Source: Sinorhizobium sp. 6-70
GTDB lineage: Bacteria; Pseudomonadota; Alphaproteobacteria; Rhizobiales; Rhizobiaceae
Direction of reading: 5' to 3'
DNA length: 64,000 bases
Assembly (NCBI RefSeq): GCF_030124375.1
Contig: NZ_JASKLS010000006.1
Coordinates: 163,212 to 227,211 of the forward strand
Each line of letters starts with the position of its first letter. Within the stretch, counting starts at the first letter, position 1. The notes below the pieces were generated by a model. The model worked only from the letters and a program-made list of their open reading frames with translations. It did no database searches and was not told the DNA's origin. Positions 16,560 through 26,590 of the stretch are shown here, piece by piece. The translations under genes were made by a program, and so were the position numbers.

Positions 16560-18359
16560 TCAGTCGCTTTGGAGCAGCTCGAGCACGAGACCGCTTTCGC
16601 TCGCCTTGGCGCGCGCCTTGATTTCGGCAATCCTCGTGCTGACCGTCTGGCTGTCCGAAAGAATGAAACCCTGCGGCAGCACGAGCACGGCGATCGAACA
16701 ACGCATCAGCGGGAAGTTCTTGCTGGCGCCGTCGCGGCCGTATCCGCTGATCCGCCCTTCCGCCTGGTGCTCATCGGAATAGAGCTGCCGGACGTCCGAG
16801 CGGAAATCGTCGACAAGACGCATGAGAACGGCACGGATTTCCTCATCCGTCCAGCCGCTGACGCCGACGAAGAAGTCGTCGCCGCCGACATGTCCCAGAA
16901 ACTTCTCCTCGCCGATGAAGTGGCGTCTGAGCAGGGCGGCAAACAGCGTGATCGCCAAATCGCCCTTCTGGAAGCCATAGGTGTCGTTGAACGGCTTGAA
17001 GTCGTCGAAGTCGCAATAGCAGAAGTAGCGCGTCTCATCGCCGTCGAGGATCGCATCCTGCACATAGTCTCGGATCGCGCGATTGCCCGGCAGACCCGTC
17101 AGCGGGTTCTGCTCCTGCGCGGTCTTCAACTGTTTCTCGTTGATGATCTTCAGCAGCGACGAAGCGGAAAGAATGCCGGCGTAGCGCATGTTTTCCGTCA
17201 GGATCACACAGTCGCTGCCGTCCATGCCGGCGAAGATTTTCAGCATCTCGTCGGCGGGCGTATCGAGATCGGCAATCGGCGCCGGGCTGACGAAATGCGA
17301 GATACGGCGCTGATAGATGCGGTTCTTCAGAAGATCACGGCCGAAAGGATGATAGATCATTTCCTTGACGTGATACTCGTGCAGGATGCCGCGCGGCTCG
17401 CCGTTGGCGTTCAACACGGGAAAGAAAGCCTGGCGCGGATTGAGCCGGAACAGATCGAAGACGGATTCGAGTTCATCGCTTTCCCGGACCGCCGGAAGCT
17501 GTTCGATCTGTTTCCTGATCAGGATGCTATCGAGCGTCGCGGAGGAGCGCCGTGCCGCCCCGCTCGATTCAAGATGAGGGTAAGCCGGCTGCAGTTCGCC
17601 GAGATGCGTGGTGGGGCGGGCAATGAAATAGCCCTGAACCAGGTCGCATCCGAGATCGCGGCAGGCAAGGAACTCGGCTTCCGTCTCGACACCCTCCGCG
17701 ATCACCCGCGTTCCGAGCACATGAGCCATGTTGACCGTATGGCGGACGAGATGGCGCTTGCGCGGGTCCCGTTCGATGCCGCCAATGAAATGCCGATCGA
17801 TCTTGACGTAGTCGACCGGTTGGTCGCACAGCAATTTCAAGCCGTTGAAGCCCGCGCCGAAATCGTCGATCGCAAGCTTGAAACCAGCCAGCCGCAATTG
17901 CCGGACCAGCGCCGAGAAATCCGGCATCTTGCCACTGTCGAAGCGCTCCGAAAGCTCGAAGCAGAGCGAAGACGGGGCAATGTTGGCGCGCTTCAAGTGA
18001 TTGACGAGGCGCTCGACGATATCGCCCTCGCCACCGACCAGACGCGAATCGAAATTCAGGAAAAGCGTGCGTGTCGCAAAATCCGGAACCGTCGCGAAGG
18101 CGGCAACGGCGCGACTGTTGATAAGATGTTCGAGTGCCAGAAGCTGGCCCACCTCCTCCGCCTTGTCCAGCAATTCGAGCGGCGAGGCAAAGCCCAGACG
18201 CTGGAACCCGCGCATAAGCGATTCATAACCGAACACGGCGCCGGTCGTCGCCTCGACGATCGGCTGAAAGGCGTTCTCGATGACAAGCTTGGCAAGCGTG
18301 ACAATCTGGTCGTCGCCGAAGCGGCGAAGCGAGAGGATTTCGGCGGGGGCGACGGACAT
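16560..18359 (-). CDS. EAL-CBS-GGDEF protein with altered active-site motifs
   Basis: A 599-residue cytosolic protein. The EAL domain comes first (about residues 20-265) with ESL in place of EAL in YESLMRG, ELSERF, IDDFGAGFNGLKLL, VKIDRHFI and AEGVET. The middle has a pair of CBS-like modules (IEQLPAVRESDELESVFDLF and later DTPADEMLKIF). The C-terminal GGDEF domain has GGDDF instead of GGDEF, with LTGLPGNRAI. The order EAL-CBS-GGDEF is known in proteobacteria. The altered motifs leave catalytic activity open; it may be a sensor of c-di-GMP or nucleotides through CBS. A GGAG site sets the start at 18359; the longer in-frame extension upstream is not coding-like. Confidence 0.88.
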   Translation of the reverse strand: MSVAPAEILSLRRFGDDQIVTLAKLVIENAFQPIVEATTGAVFGYESLMRGFQRLGFASPLELLDKAEEVGQLLALEHLINSRAVAAFATVPDFATRTLFLNFDSRLVGGEGDIVERLVNHLKRANIAPSSLCFELSERFDSGKMPDFSALVRQLRLAGFKLAIDDFGAGFNGLKLLCDQPVDYVKIDRHFIGGIERDPRKRHLVRHTVNMAHVLGTRVIAEGVETEAEFLACRDLGCDLVQGYFIARPTTHLGELQPAYPHLESSGAARRSSATLDSILIRKQIEQLPAVRESDELESVFDLFRLNPRQAFFPVLNANGEPRGILHEYHVKEMIYHPFGRDLLKNRIYQRRISHFVSPAPIADLDTPADEMLKIFAGMDGSDCVILTENMRYAGILSASSLLKIINEKQLKTAQEQNPLTGLPGNRAIRDYVQDAILDGDETRYFCYCDFDDFKPFNDTYGFQKGDLAITLFAALLRRHFIGEEKFLGHVGGDDFFVGVSGWTDEEIRAVLMRLVDDFRSDVRQLYSDEHQAEGRISGYGRDGASKNFPLMRCSIAVLVLPQGFILSDSQTVSTRIAEIKARAKASESGLVLELLQSD

Positions 18360-18526
18360 GCCGGGCTCCAGGGAACATACACAGACAAAGGCGGCGCCAG
18401 CATCAGGCGCAAGCGTCAACGAAACCTTTCGCGAATGTGAAAGTTTGATGAAGCTTGCGTCACAAGAACGGCCAATTCGGTCGCGCCCTCGCCTCAAACT
18501 TGCAGCGCATTGAACGTGATGGGATC

Positions 18527-19075
18527 CTAGCCCTTGGCGAGAACGCCGAAAGCGATCAGCGCAAGTCCCTGCATAACGAGGTCGATCGCCAGGAACAGCC
18601 CCAGAATCCACAGGCTGTTGACCGGCCATCCGGCAGCAATGATGAGGCCGGCAACCAAGGTGACGAGCCCACCGATGACGATCCAGCCCCAGCCCGCCAG
18701 CGGCCGGAGCTTGAAGCCGACCCAGATGCGGAAGCAGCCGGCCACGATCAGCGCCAACGCCATCAGGAAAGTCAGGACTGAGGAAGCAAGAAGCGGGTTG
18801 ATGAAGGCAAAGAGGCCGGCCGCCGCATAACAGGCGCCGCTCAGCGCCCAATAAACGACGCTTTCCCAGGTCTTGACCTGAAACGCGTGGCCAAGGTTGA
18901 GCAGCCCACCGATGAGCATGATCAGGCCGACGTAATAGACCGAAGCGACCGTCGCTGCGAACAGATTGCCGAAAGCGATACCGCCGCACATGATCAGGAC
19001 CACGCCGAGGGCGACGAACCATCCCCATTTTCCGGCAACGGCCTCTCTGCCGGCGGGATCGAACGTGTGGGCCAT
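18527..19075 (-). CDS. HdeD family acid-resistance membrane protein
   Basis: A 182-residue inner-membrane protein with about six hydrophobic helices, of the HdeD family, which in E. coli is linked to acid resistance at high cell density. The pattern GWFVALGVVLIMCGGIAF, VYYVGLIMLIGGLLNLGHAF and GWGWIVIGGLVTLVAGLIIAAGWP shows the internal duplication of three-helix units usual in the family. GGAGG before the ATG at 19075 supports this start; a longer frame to 19186 would run through the BetI operator region. Confidence 0.88.
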   Translation of the reverse strand: MAHTFDPAGREAVAGKWGWFVALGVVLIMCGGIAFGNLFAATVASVYYVGLIMLIGGLLNLGHAFQVKTWESVVYWALSGACYAAAGLFAFINPLLASSVLTFLMALALIVAGCFRIWVGFKLRPLAGWGWIVIGGLVTLVAGLIIAAGWPVNSLWILGLFLAIDLVMQGLALIAFGVLAKG

Positions 19076-19170
19076 TTCAACCTCCAGTCTTAGCGGCGAG
19101 CATGAGCGCCGCCTCGCGATTGAGCCGGATTTCTCAGCAAAAAGAAAGAGAAAAAGCGACAAAGTTTTTA

Positions 19171-19190
19171 TTGATTGATGAGTCAATCAA
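19171..19190. promoter_or_regulatory. BetI operator (inverted repeat upstream of betI)
   Basis: A perfect eight-base dyad ttgattga/tcaatcaa with a four-base spacer, 33 bases before the betI start. BetI repressors autoregulate bet operons through dyads of this type, and choline releases them. Confidence 0.75.
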
Positions 19191-19222
19191 AAATAAACTG
19201 CAGGCATTCGAGGAGGTTTCGG

Positions 19223-19822
19223 ATGCCGAAAATCGGGATGGAGCCTGTGCGGCGAAAGGCACTGGTGGACGCGGCGCTGCGCGTGATCGGCGACCAGGGC
19301 ACGCTCTCGGTCACCATGTCGGACATTGCCAGAACCGCCGGCGTCTCGCCGGCGCTCGCGCACCACTATTTCGGCAGCAAGGAGCAATTGTTGATCGCAA
19401 CGATCCGCAGCCTTTTGGCACAGCTGCGCGACGATGCTGTCGCTGCGCTGCAGGCGGCGGCAACGCCGCGCGAAAAGCTGAGTGCGCTGATCCGCGTGAG
19501 CTTCAGGGCCGAGCAGTTCGCGCCCGAGACCATCGCCGCCTGGCTCGCCTTCTATTCCGAGGCGCAGCGCTCGGAGGACGTTCGCCGTCTCCTCGTGATC
19601 TACGCGCGGCGTCTGCGCTCCAATCTTCTGGCGAGCCTCAAGTCGCTTTGTGCTGTCGATGACGCGGAACGCATCGCCGAGGGCGCGGCTGCGATGATCG
19701 ACGGACTCTATATCCGCCAAAGTCTGCGCTCGGCTCCGATCAGCATCGAAGCTTCGATTGCGCTGACGGAGGACTACGTAACCACCCATCTCGACCAGCT
19801 CTACGAAGGACGGGCATCGTGA
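19223..19822 (+). CDS. betI: BetI, TetR-family choline-responsive repressor
   Basis: A 199-residue TetR-family repressor, starting MPKIGMEPVRRKALVDAALRVIG. The helix-turn-helix is VTMSDIARTAGVSPALAHHYFGSKEQLL, the exact arrangement of BetI. It is the first gene of betICBA and overlaps betC by four bases, so translation is coupled. It represses the operon until choline is present. GGAGG lies upstream of the ATG at 19223; the longer frame would overlap its own operator. Confidence 0.96.
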   Translation: MPKIGMEPVRRKALVDAALRVIGDQGTLSVTMSDIARTAGVSPALAHHYFGSKEQLLIATIRSLLAQLRDDAVAALQAAATPREKLSALIRVSFRAEQFAPETIAAWLAFYSEAQRSEDVRRLLVIYARRLRSNLLASLKSLCAVDDAERIAEGAAAMIDGLYIRQSLRSAPISIEASIALTEDYVTTHLDQLYEGRAS

Positions 19823-21354
19823 CCGCCAGACCCAATATTCTGATCATCATGGTGGATCAGCTGAACGGAAAACTCTTTCCGGACGGCCCCGCCGACTTTC
19901 TGCATGCGCCGAACCTCAAGGCGCTGGCCAAACGCTCGGCCCGCTTCCGCAACAATTACACATCATCTCCGTTGTGTGCTCCCGCCCGCGCGTCCTTCAT
20001 GGCCGGCCAATTGCCGAGCCGCACCCGCGTCTACGATAATGCCGCCGAATACCAGTCGTCGATCCCGACCTATGCCCACCATCTGCGTCGGGCCGGCTAC
20101 TACACCGCGCTTTCCGGCAAGATGCATTTCGTCGGGCCGGATCAGTTGCATGGCTTCGAAGAGCGGCTGACGACGGACATCTATCCAGCCGATTTCGGCT
20201 GGACGCCGGACTACCGCAAGCCCGGCGAGCGCATCGACTGGTGGTACCACAATCTCGGCTCGGTCACTTGCGCCGGCGTAGCAGAGATCACCAACCAGAT
20301 GGAATATGACGACGAGGTGGCGTTCCTGGCGAACCAGAAGCTCTACCAGCTCTCACGCGAGAACGACGACGAAGGCCGCCGCCCCTGGTGCCTCACGGTT
20401 TCCTTCACCCACCCGCACGATCCCTATGTCGCACGACGCAAGTTCTGGGATCTCTACGAGAACTGCGAGCATCTGCTGCCGGAGGTCGGCGCACTCTCCT
20501 CCGATCGGCAGGACCCGCATTTGCGGCGCATCATGCTCTCCTGCGACTACGAAAACTTCGAGATTGCCGAGGAGAACATCCGCCGCTCGCGCCGAGCCTA
20601 TTTCGCCAACATCTCCTATCTCGACGAGAAGGTCGGCGAACTGATTGACACGCTCACGCGGACGCGGATGCTCGACGACACGCTCATCCTGTTCTGCTCC
20701 GACCATGGCGACATGCTCGGGGAGCGCGGCCTGTGGTTCAAGATGAACTTCTTCGAAGGCTCGGCGCGCGTGCCGCTGATGATTGCCGGACCGGGCGTCA
20801 CACCCGGCCTGCATCTGGCGCCGACCTCGAACCTCGACGTGACGCCGACCCTTGCCGATCTCGCCGGCATTTCCATGGACGAGGTGAAGCCCTGGACCGA
20901 CGGCATCAGCCTGCTGCCGATGGTGAACGGTGCGGAGCGCACCGAACCCGTGCTGATGGAATATGCAGCCGAGGCTTCGTATGCGCCGCTCGTCGCGATC
21001 CGCGAAGGCAAGTGGAAATATATTCACTGCACGCTTGATCCGGATCAGCTCTATGACCTCGATGCCGATCCGCTGGAACTCACCAATCTAGCGGAAAACC
21101 CGCGCGGGCCTGTCGATCAGGCGACGCTCAGGGCCTTCCGCGACATGCGTGCCGCCCATTGGGACATGGAGGCCTTCGACGCCGCCGTGCGCGAAAGCCA
21201 GGCGCGGCGCTGGGTGGTCTACGAGGCGCTCCGCAACGGCGCCTATTACCCTTGGGACCACCAGCCGCTGCAGAAGGCATCCGAACGCTACATGCGCAAC
21301 CACATGAACCTCGACAACCTCGAAGAATCCAAACGTTATCCGCGGGGAGAATGA
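19819..21354 (+). CDS. betC: Choline-sulfatase BetC
   Basis: A 511-residue cytosolic sulfatase that hydrolyses choline-O-sulfate to choline and sulfate. The formylglycine signature is [14 protein letters not shown], with Cys53 the residue to be modified. Metal-binding residues are seen in MVDQLNG near the start and in [13 protein letters not shown]. The C-terminal region [19 protein letters not shown] is typical of choline sulfatases. Its position between betI and betB is the layout known from Sinorhizobium; it lets choline sulfate feed the betaine pathway. The sulfate released joins the sulfur pool served by the cys genes downstream. Confidence 0.96.
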   Translation: MTARPNILIIMVDQLNGKLFPDGPADFLHAPNLKALAKRSARFRNNYTSSPLCAPARASFMAGQLPSRTRVYDNAAEYQSSIPTYAHHLRRAGYYTALSGKMHFVGPDQLHGFEERLTTDIYPADFGWTPDYRKPGERIDWWYHNLGSVTCAGVAEITNQMEYDDEVAFLANQKLYQLSRENDDEGRRPWCLTVSFTHPHDPYVARRKFWDLYENCEHLLPEVGALSSDRQDPHLRRIMLSCDYENFEIAEENIRRSRRAYFANISYLDEKVGELIDTLTRTRMLDDTLILFCSDHGDMLGERGLWFKMNFFEGSARVPLMIAGPGVTPGLHLAPTSNLDVTPTLADLAGISMDEVKPWTDGISLLPMVNGAERTEPVLMEYAAEASYAPLVAIREGKWKYIHCTLDPDQLYDLDADPLELTNLAENPRGPVDQATLRAFRDMRAAHWDMEAFDAAVRESQARRWVVYEALRNGAYYPWDHQPLQKASERYMRNHMNLDNLEESKRYPRGE

Positions 21355-21355
21355 C

Positions 21356-22819
21356 ATGAAGGCCCAACCGCAAGCCTCGCACTTCATCGATGGTGAATAT
21401 GTCGAGGACACCGCCGGCACGGTGATCGAGAGCGTCTATCCGGCGACGGGCGAGGTGATCGCGCGTCTCCATGCAGCGACGCCTGCGATCGTCGAAAAGG
21501 CGATCGCAGCCGCAAAACGGGCGCAGCCGGAATGGGCGGCGATGAGCCCGACGGCACGTGGCCGCATCCTGAAGCGCGCCGCCGAGATCATGCGCGAGCG
21601 CAACCGCGAGCTTTCCGAACTCGAGACGCTCGATACCGGCAAGCCGATCCAGGAAACGATCGTCGCCGACCCAACCTCCGGGGCCGACAGCTTCGAGTTC
21701 TTCGGCGGCGTCATCGCCACTGCACTCAACGGCGACTATATCCCGCTTGGCGGCGACTTCGCCTATACCAAGCGGGTGCCGCTCGGCGTCTGCGTCGGCA
21801 TCGGCGCCTGGAACTATCCGCAGCAGATCGCCTGCTGGAAGGGCGCGCCGGCGCTTGCCGCCGGCAATGCCATGGTCTTCAAGCCTTCGGAGAACACACC
21901 CCTCGGCGCGCTGAAGATCGCCGAAATCCTGATCGAAGCCGGGCTGCCCAAGGGGCTCTACAACGTCATCCAGGGCGACCGGTCGACCGGCCCCCTCCTC
22001 GTCAATCACCCTGACGTCGCCAAGGTGTCGCTCACCGGCTCTGTGCCGACGGGCAAAAAAGTGGCGGGGGCGGCCGCATCCGAACTCAAGCACGTGACAA
22101 TGGAACTCGGCGGCAAGTCGCCGTTGATCGTGTTCGACGATGCCGATCTCGAAAGCGCCATCGGTGGCGCCATGCTCGGCAATTTCTATTCGACCGGCCA
22201 GGTCTGCTCGAATGGCACGCGTGTCTTCGTGCAAAGGAAAGTCAAGGAGGCGTTCCTGGCGCGGCTCAAGGCGCGGACCGAAGCGATCGTGATCGGCGAC
22301 CCGATGGACGCGGCGACGCAGCTTGGGCCGATGGTTTCAAAGGCGCAGCGCGACAAGGTCTTCTCCTATATCGAGAAGGGCAAGGCGGAGGGTGCGCGGC
22401 TCGTCACCGGCGGCGGCATTCCGAATACCGTCAATGCCGACGGAACCTATATCCAGCCGACCGTCTTTGCCGACGTCACCGACGATATGACGATCGCGCG
22501 CGAGGAGATCTTCGGGCCGGTCATGTGCGTGCTCGACTTCGACGACGAGGCGGAGGTCGTCGCCCGCTCGAACGCCACCGTATTCGGCCTTTCTGCCGGC
22601 GTCTTCACCGCCGACATCACCCGCGCCCATCGGGTGGTCGACCAGCTCGAGGCCGGCACACTTTGGATCAATACCTACAACCTCTGCCCCGTCGAGATCC
22701 CCTTCGGCGGTTCGAAGCAATCGGGCTTCGGGCGTGAGAATTCGGTCGCGGCGCTTAATCACTATACCGAACTCAAGACTGTTTATGTCGGCATGGGGCC
22801 GGTGCAGGCGCCGTACTGA
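21356..22819 (+). CDS. betB: Betaine aldehyde dehydrogenase BetB
   Basis: A 487-residue NAD(P)-dependent aldehyde dehydrogenase oxidising betaine aldehyde to glycine betaine. The catalytic cysteine is in [12 protein letters not shown], the base Glu in MELGGKSP, and the coenzyme-binding residues in [12 protein letters not shown]. The substrate-specificity segment [16 protein letters not shown] at the N-terminus fits BetB. It starts two bases after the betC stop. A palindromic repeat separates it from betA. Confidence 0.95.
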   Translation: MKAQPQASHFIDGEYVEDTAGTVIESVYPATGEVIARLHAATPAIVEKAIAAAKRAQPEWAAMSPTARGRILKRAAEIMRERNRELSELETLDTGKPIQETIVADPTSGADSFEFFGGVIATALNGDYIPLGGDFAYTKRVPLGVCVGIGAWNYPQQIACWKGAPALAAGNAMVFKPSENTPLGALKIAEILIEAGLPKGLYNVIQGDRSTGPLLVNHPDVAKVSLTGSVPTGKKVAGAAASELKHVTMELGGKSPLIVFDDADLESAIGGAMLGNFYSTGQVCSNGTRVFVQRKVKEAFLARLKARTEAIVIGDPMDAATQLGPMVSKAQRDKVFSYIEKGKAEGARLVTGGGIPNTVNADGTYIQPTVFADVTDDMTIAREEIFGPVMCVLDFDDEAEVVARSNATVFGLSAGVFTADITRAHRVVDQLEAGTLWINTYNLCPVEIPFGGSKQSGFGRENSVAALNHYTELKTVYVGMGPVQAPY

Positions 22820-22830
22820 AAGTTTGACCT

Positions 22831-22939
22831 GCCCCTCACCCTAGCCCTCTCCCATGCACGGAAGAGGGAGCGGAAACGTCGCAGCACGGTCCCTTCTCCC
22901 CGCAAGCGGGGAGAAGGTGGCGGCAGCCGGATGAGGGGC
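22831..22939. repeat. RIME-like dispersed element between betB and betA
   Basis: About 110 bp bounded by gcccctca and tgaggggc inverted ends, with an internal hairpin cttctccccgc/gcggggagaag. A related copy is at 51639-51752. Elements of this look are frequent in rhizobial genomes; which named family it belongs to is not settled here. It lies within the bet operon without breaking a gene. Confidence 0.8.
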
Positions 22940-22975
22940 AGGCCGAGGGCGTCCAGATACAAGAAAGAAACGAGA

Positions 22976-24625
22976 ATGCAGGCAGATTTCGTCATCATCG
23001 GTTCCGGTTCGGCTGGCTCGGCGCTGGCCTATCGTCTGTCGGAAGACGGCAAGCATTCTGTCATCGTGCTGGAGTTCGGCGGCTCGGACATCGGCCCGTT
23101 CATCCAGATGCCGGCAGCGCTCGCCTGGCCGATGAGCATGAACCGTTACAATTGGGGTTATCTCTCCGAGCCGGAGCAAAACCTCAACAATCGGCGCATT
23201 ACCGCGCCACGCGGCAAGGTGATCGGCGGCTCCTCCTCGATCAACGGCATGGTCTATGTGCGCGGCCATGCGGAGGACTTCAACCGCTGGGAGGAACTGG
23301 GCGCCCAGGGTTGGGCCTACGCCGACGTGCTGCCCTATTTCAAGCGGATGGAACATTCGCATGGCGGCGAAGACGGCTGGCGCGGCGGAGAGGGGCCGCT
23401 GCATGTCCAGCGCGGCAGCGTCCGGAACCCGCTCTTCCACGCCTTCATCCAGGCGGGAAAGCAGGCGGGGTTCGAAGTCACCGACGACTATAACGGCTCC
23501 AAGCAGGAAGGCTTCGGCCTTATGGAGCAGACGACCTGGCAGGGCCGGCGCTGGTCGGCAGCTTCTGCCTATCTGAAGCCGGCATTGAAGCGTCCGAATG
23601 TCGAACTGATCCGCTGCCTCGCCCACAAGGTCGTCATCGAGAACGGCCGCGCGACCGGTGTCGAGATCGAGCGCAATGGCCGGACGGAGGTTGTGAAGGC
23701 CAATCGCGAAGTGATCGTGTCCGCCTCTTCCTTCAATTCGCCGAAGCTGTTGATGCTCTCCGGCATCGGCCCTGCGGCCCACCTGAAGGAGATGGGTATC
23801 GAGGTCAAGGCCGACCGGCCGGGCGTCGGGCAGAACCTTCAGGATCACATGGAGTTCTACTTCCAGCAGGTGAGCACCAAGCCAGTCTCGCTCTATTCCT
23901 GGCTGCCGTGGTTCTGGCAGGGTGTCGCGGGCGCACAATGGCTGCTCTTCAAGCGAGGGCTTGGCGTTTCCAACCAGTTCGAGGCCTGCGCCTTCCTGCG
24001 GTCCGCGCCGGGCGTCAAACAACCCGATATCCAGTACCATTTCCTGCCGGTGGCGATCAGCTACGACGGCAAGGCGGCGGCCAACACGCACGGCTTCCAG
24101 GTGCATGTCGGCTACAATCTCTCGAAGTCGCGCGGCAGCGTCACCCTTCGCTCCTCCGACCCGAAGGCCGATCCGGTGATCCGCTTCAACTACATGAGCC
24201 ACCCGGAGGACTGGGAGAAATTCCGCCACTGCGTGCGGCTGACGCGCGAGATCTTCGGCCAGAAGGCTTTCGACCAGTATCGCGGACCGGAAATCCAGCC
24301 GGGCGACAAGGTCCAGACGGACGACGAGATCGACGCATTCCTGCGCGAGCATCTCGAAAGCGCCTACCACCCCTGCGGCACCTGCAGGATGGGCGCCAAG
24401 GACGATCCGATGGCGGTGGTCGATCCGGAAACGCGGGTGATCGGCGTCGATGGCTTGCGCGTCGCAGATTCCTCGATCTTCCCGCATGTCACCTACGGCA
24501 ACCTCAACGGCCCCTCGATCATGACCGGCGAGAAGGCGGCCGACCACATCCTCGGCAAGCAGCCGCTCGCCCGCTCCAACCAGGAACCCTGGATCAATCC
24601 GCGCTGGGCGTTGAGCGACCGGTAG
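22976..24625 (+). CDS. betA: Choline dehydrogenase BetA
   Basis: A 549-residue FAD-dependent GMC oxidoreductase that oxidises choline to betaine aldehyde and can oxidise this further. The N-terminal FAD motif is [18 protein letters not shown], and GMC signatures [21 protein letters not shown] and [19 protein letters not shown] are intact. The catalytic pair lies in [13 protein letters not shown] and [12 protein letters not shown]. It probably works at the inner face of the membrane. The ATG at 22976 begins the conserved sequence; the upstream open frame falls within the repeat element. It ends only two bases from the stop of a convergent membrane protein gene. Confidence 0.96.
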   Translation: MQADFVIIGSGSAGSALAYRLSEDGKHSVIVLEFGGSDIGPFIQMPAALAWPMSMNRYNWGYLSEPEQNLNNRRITAPRGKVIGGSSSINGMVYVRGHAEDFNRWEELGAQGWAYADVLPYFKRMEHSHGGEDGWRGGEGPLHVQRGSVRNPLFHAFIQAGKQAGFEVTDDYNGSKQEGFGLMEQTTWQGRRWSAASAYLKPALKRPNVELIRCLAHKVVIENGRATGVEIERNGRTEVVKANREVIVSASSFNSPKLLMLSGIGPAAHLKEMGIEVKADRPGVGQNLQDHMEFYFQQVSTKPVSLYSWLPWFWQGVAGAQWLLFKRGLGVSNQFEACAFLRSAPGVKQPDIQYHFLPVAISYDGKAAANTHGFQVHVGYNLSKSRGSVTLRSSDPKADPVIRFNYMSHPEDWEKFRHCVRLTREIFGQKAFDQYRGPEIQPGDKVQTDDEIDAFLREHLESAYHPCGTCRMGAKDDPMAVVDPETRVIGVDGLRVADSSIFPHVTYGNLNGPSIMTGEKAADHILGKQPLARSNQEPWINPRWALSDR

Positions 24626-24627
24626 AT

Positions 24628-25104
24628 CTACTCCGAAAGGAAACCGATCCAGCGACCGGCAAGTACCGCTCCTGTCCAGACAGCCATCGAAAGAAACGCG
24701 GAAAGGCGGACTCTCCAGGAAAGCGGTCCCCCTTTGACGGCAGCGCGCCATTGCGGCGTCAGATGCAGCAAAACCGCATTGACGATACCGAGCGCGAGCA
24801 AAGTGATCTTTGTCAGGAAGGCAGCGTTGCCGGCATATTCAAGCGGCCGGACGCTGAAAAGGCAGAAGCCGGTGGCGATCGCCAGCCCGATGCCGACTGC
24901 CGCGGCGCGCGAGAGATACGGCCCGATCACCTCGATAGGCACCTTGCCGAAGAATCCGATCAGGCGCAGGTCGAGCGGCAGGATCGCGCCGACGATTATC
25001 CCGATCGACAGGATATGGGCGGCGTTCACGAACAGGTAGAGGAGCGCGGAGCGTCGTATCGCCACCGCGAAGGTGAGGGTGCCGATCCACTCCAGCGCCT
25101 CCAT
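24628..25104 (-). CDS. Small integral membrane protein (CopD/DUF2214-like)
   Basis: A membrane protein of about 158 residues with four hydrophobic helices (for example LYLFVNAAHILSIGIIVGAILPLDL, AAAVGIGLAIATGFCLF, FLTKITLLALGIVNAVLL, AVWTGAVLAGRWIGFL). The pattern resembles CopD-type or DUF2214 small membrane proteins, but no metal-binding motif is evident. It overlaps or abuts the upstream periplasmic gene, so the two form an operon. A TTG at 25116 would give a four-base overlap with that gene; ATG 25104 is the alternative given here. Confidence 0.75.
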   Translation of the reverse strand: MEALEWIGTLTFAVAIRRSALLYLFVNAAHILSIGIIVGAILPLDLRLIGFFGKVPIEVIGPYLSRAAAVGIGLAIATGFCLFSVRPLEYAGNAAFLTKITLLALGIVNAVLLHLTPQWRAAVKGGPLSWRVRLSAFLSMAVWTGAVLAGRWIGFLSE

Positions 25105-25112
25105 CCCGTTCG

Positions 25113-25499
25113 TCAATTCGTCTTTATCCGTTCCGGATAGAGGTCATAGGCCTTCCCGGCGACAGTGATACGAACGGCCTTCATCCTCTTTTCATTCCGA
25201 TCGAGCGAGCGGTTGCCGAGGGCCAACACTGGATCGCCGACCTTTGCCACGCCCTCGACAAAGCCCGAGCGCTCGGTCTGGCGCGGGTTGGCAAGTTCGA
25301 CCCGCCAGAGGCCGTCATTCTCCGTCTCTACGTCAAGCGTCGGATGCGGCGGGGCCATGGAAATCTCCCGGATCGTCCCGGAAAGCTCGATCTGATCGGC
25401 CTCCGCCCAGGACCAGCCGTGGTGTGCGTAGGCGCCCGTCACAAGCAGAAGCCCGAGAGCACCCCCCACGATCATGCGAGCAGGTAAGGACCTGGCCAT
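25113..25499 (-). CDS. Periplasmic DUF6152-like protein
   Basis: A 128-residue protein with a cleavable signal peptide (MARSLPARMIVGGALGLLLVTGAYAHHGW; cleavage expected after AYA). The mature part begins HHGWSWAEADQIELSGTIREISMAPPHPTLDVET, matching DUF6152-type periplasmic proteins often paired with a small membrane partner. The His residues near the new N-terminus could bind metal, which is only a guess. GGAGACAAGAG precedes the ATG. It is the first gene of a two-gene operon. Confidence 0.78.
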   Translation of the reverse strand: MARSLPARMIVGGALGLLLVTGAYAHHGWSWAEADQIELSGTIREISMAPPHPTLDVETENDGLWRVELANPRQTERSGFVEGVAKVGDPVLALGNRSLDRNEKRMKAVRITVAGKAYDLYPERIKTN

Positions 25500-25680
25500 C
25501 TCTTGTCTCCTTTCATTGGATCGCGAGATCAGCCTGAACCTGGAGCACGCTGAACGAAAGGACAGGGCATTCACCTATTCTTGAATGGCGAGCACGGGGC
25601 CCATGTCGCCCAGCGGAACGTATCATGCGCCCTCCCGCAAGAATAATCTACCAAATTACTAGGTTTTCTTAGAACTTTAG

Positions 25681-25707
25681 GGATCAGAGAGATATTTGCT
25701 CTGATCC
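25681..25707. promoter_or_regulatory. Hairpin in the cysH leader region
   Basis: Perfect inverted repeat ggatcagag (25681-25689) and ctctgatcc (25699-25707), about 80 bases before the cysH ATG. It has no T tract, so it may be a regulator site or an RNA leader hairpin rather than a terminator. No riboswitch family is recognised. Confidence 0.4.
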
Positions 25708-25787
25708 TTGAGCAATAGAAATCCGTTTTTCTGTCCTTTGTCACAAACGGCTGCGATATTCCGTCCAAACTGCAACAGGATGTAGCC

Positions 25788-26543
25788 ATGACCACGCAGC
25801 CCCTCGAAGCCGAAGCGGTAGCCCTCAGCGAAGCGCTCGAAGGCCTCGATCTTGCCGGACGCCTGGCGCTTATCGCCGGTCTTGAAGGCAGGGCCGTTTT
25901 CACGACGTCTCTCGGTATCGAGGATCAGGTCATCACGGCCGCGATCGGCACCAACCGCCTCGACATCGATGTTGCCACGCTGAAAACCGGCCGCCTCTTC
26001 AACGAGACTGTCGCGCTTATCGACAAGACCGAGGAAACCTACGGGATCCTCATCAAGCGTTTCTACCCAGAGAAGGCTGACATCGACGCCTATGTGGCGC
26101 AGTACGGCGTGAACGGTTTCTATGAAAGCGTGGAGGCCAGGCATGCCTGTTGCGGCGTGCGTAAGCTGAAGCCGCTTGCGCGTGCGCTCGAGGGGGCAAG
26201 CTACTGGATCACCGGCCTTCGCCGCGGTCAGTCGGGCAATCGCGCCGCTACCCCGTTTGCCGAAGCCGACATCGAACGCGGGCTCATCAAGATCAATCCG
26301 CTCGCGGATTGGGATATCGAGACGATCCGCGCCTATGTCGCCGCACAAGCCATTCCGGTCAACCCGCTGCACGCCCGCGGTTATCCCTCGATCGGCTGCG
26401 AGCCCTGCACCCGCGCGATAAAGCCCGGCGAGCCGGAGCGCGCCGGACGCTGGTGGTGGGAGAACGACGAGAAACGCGAATGCGGCCTGCACGTGCCGGA
26501 AGCGGCCTCCTCGATAATCCCCAACGCCAGCAATGCCGCCTGA
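25788..26543 (+). CDS. cysH: Phosphoadenylyl/adenylyl-sulfate reductase CysH
   Basis: A 251-residue thiol-dependent reductase that reduces APS (or PAPS) to sulfite. Four cysteines that bind a [4Fe-4S] cluster are visible as [12 protein letters not shown] and [14 protein letters not shown], which points to the APS-using assimilatory type common in rhizobia. The PP-loop-like segment [16 protein letters not shown] and the C-terminal ECGLHV, with the catalytic Cys, are present. It leads the cysHDN cluster. The 47 bases to cysD suggest co-transcription. Confidence 0.94.
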   Translation: MTTQPLEAEAVALSEALEGLDLAGRLALIAGLEGRAVFTTSLGIEDQVITAAIGTNRLDIDVATLKTGRLFNETVALIDKTEETYGILIKRFYPEKADIDAYVAQYGVNGFYESVEARHACCGVRKLKPLARALEGASYWITGLRRGQSGNRAATPFAEADIERGLIKINPLADWDIETIRAYVAAQAIPVNPLHARGYPSIGCEPCTRAIKPGEPERAGRWWWENDEKRECGLHVPEAASSIIPNASNAA

Positions 26544-26590
26544 GGCCGGCCGGCGTATCAAGCGACAAGTATCCTCCCCCGGAGTTCGAA

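Noticed and set aside
16569..18440. A 623-codon plus-strand frame opposite the EAL-CBS-GGDEF gene
   Set aside because: Composition is rich in Arg, His and Gln and no family is visible; it is a shadow.
18360..19028. N-terminal extension of the EAL-CBS-GGDEF frame to 19028
   Set aside because: This part overlaps the HdeD gene in another frame and reads like noise. The start with a GGAG site at 18359 precedes the first conserved residues.
22831..22939. Possible CRISPR-like short repeats at the betB-betA gap
   Set aside because: There is only one copy of each arm and they are inverted, not direct with spacers; it is a palindromic element.
22841..24751. A 636-codon minus-strand frame opposite betA
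   Set aside because: It is antisense to betA, which is a full choline dehydrogenase in an operon, and it runs through the repeat element.
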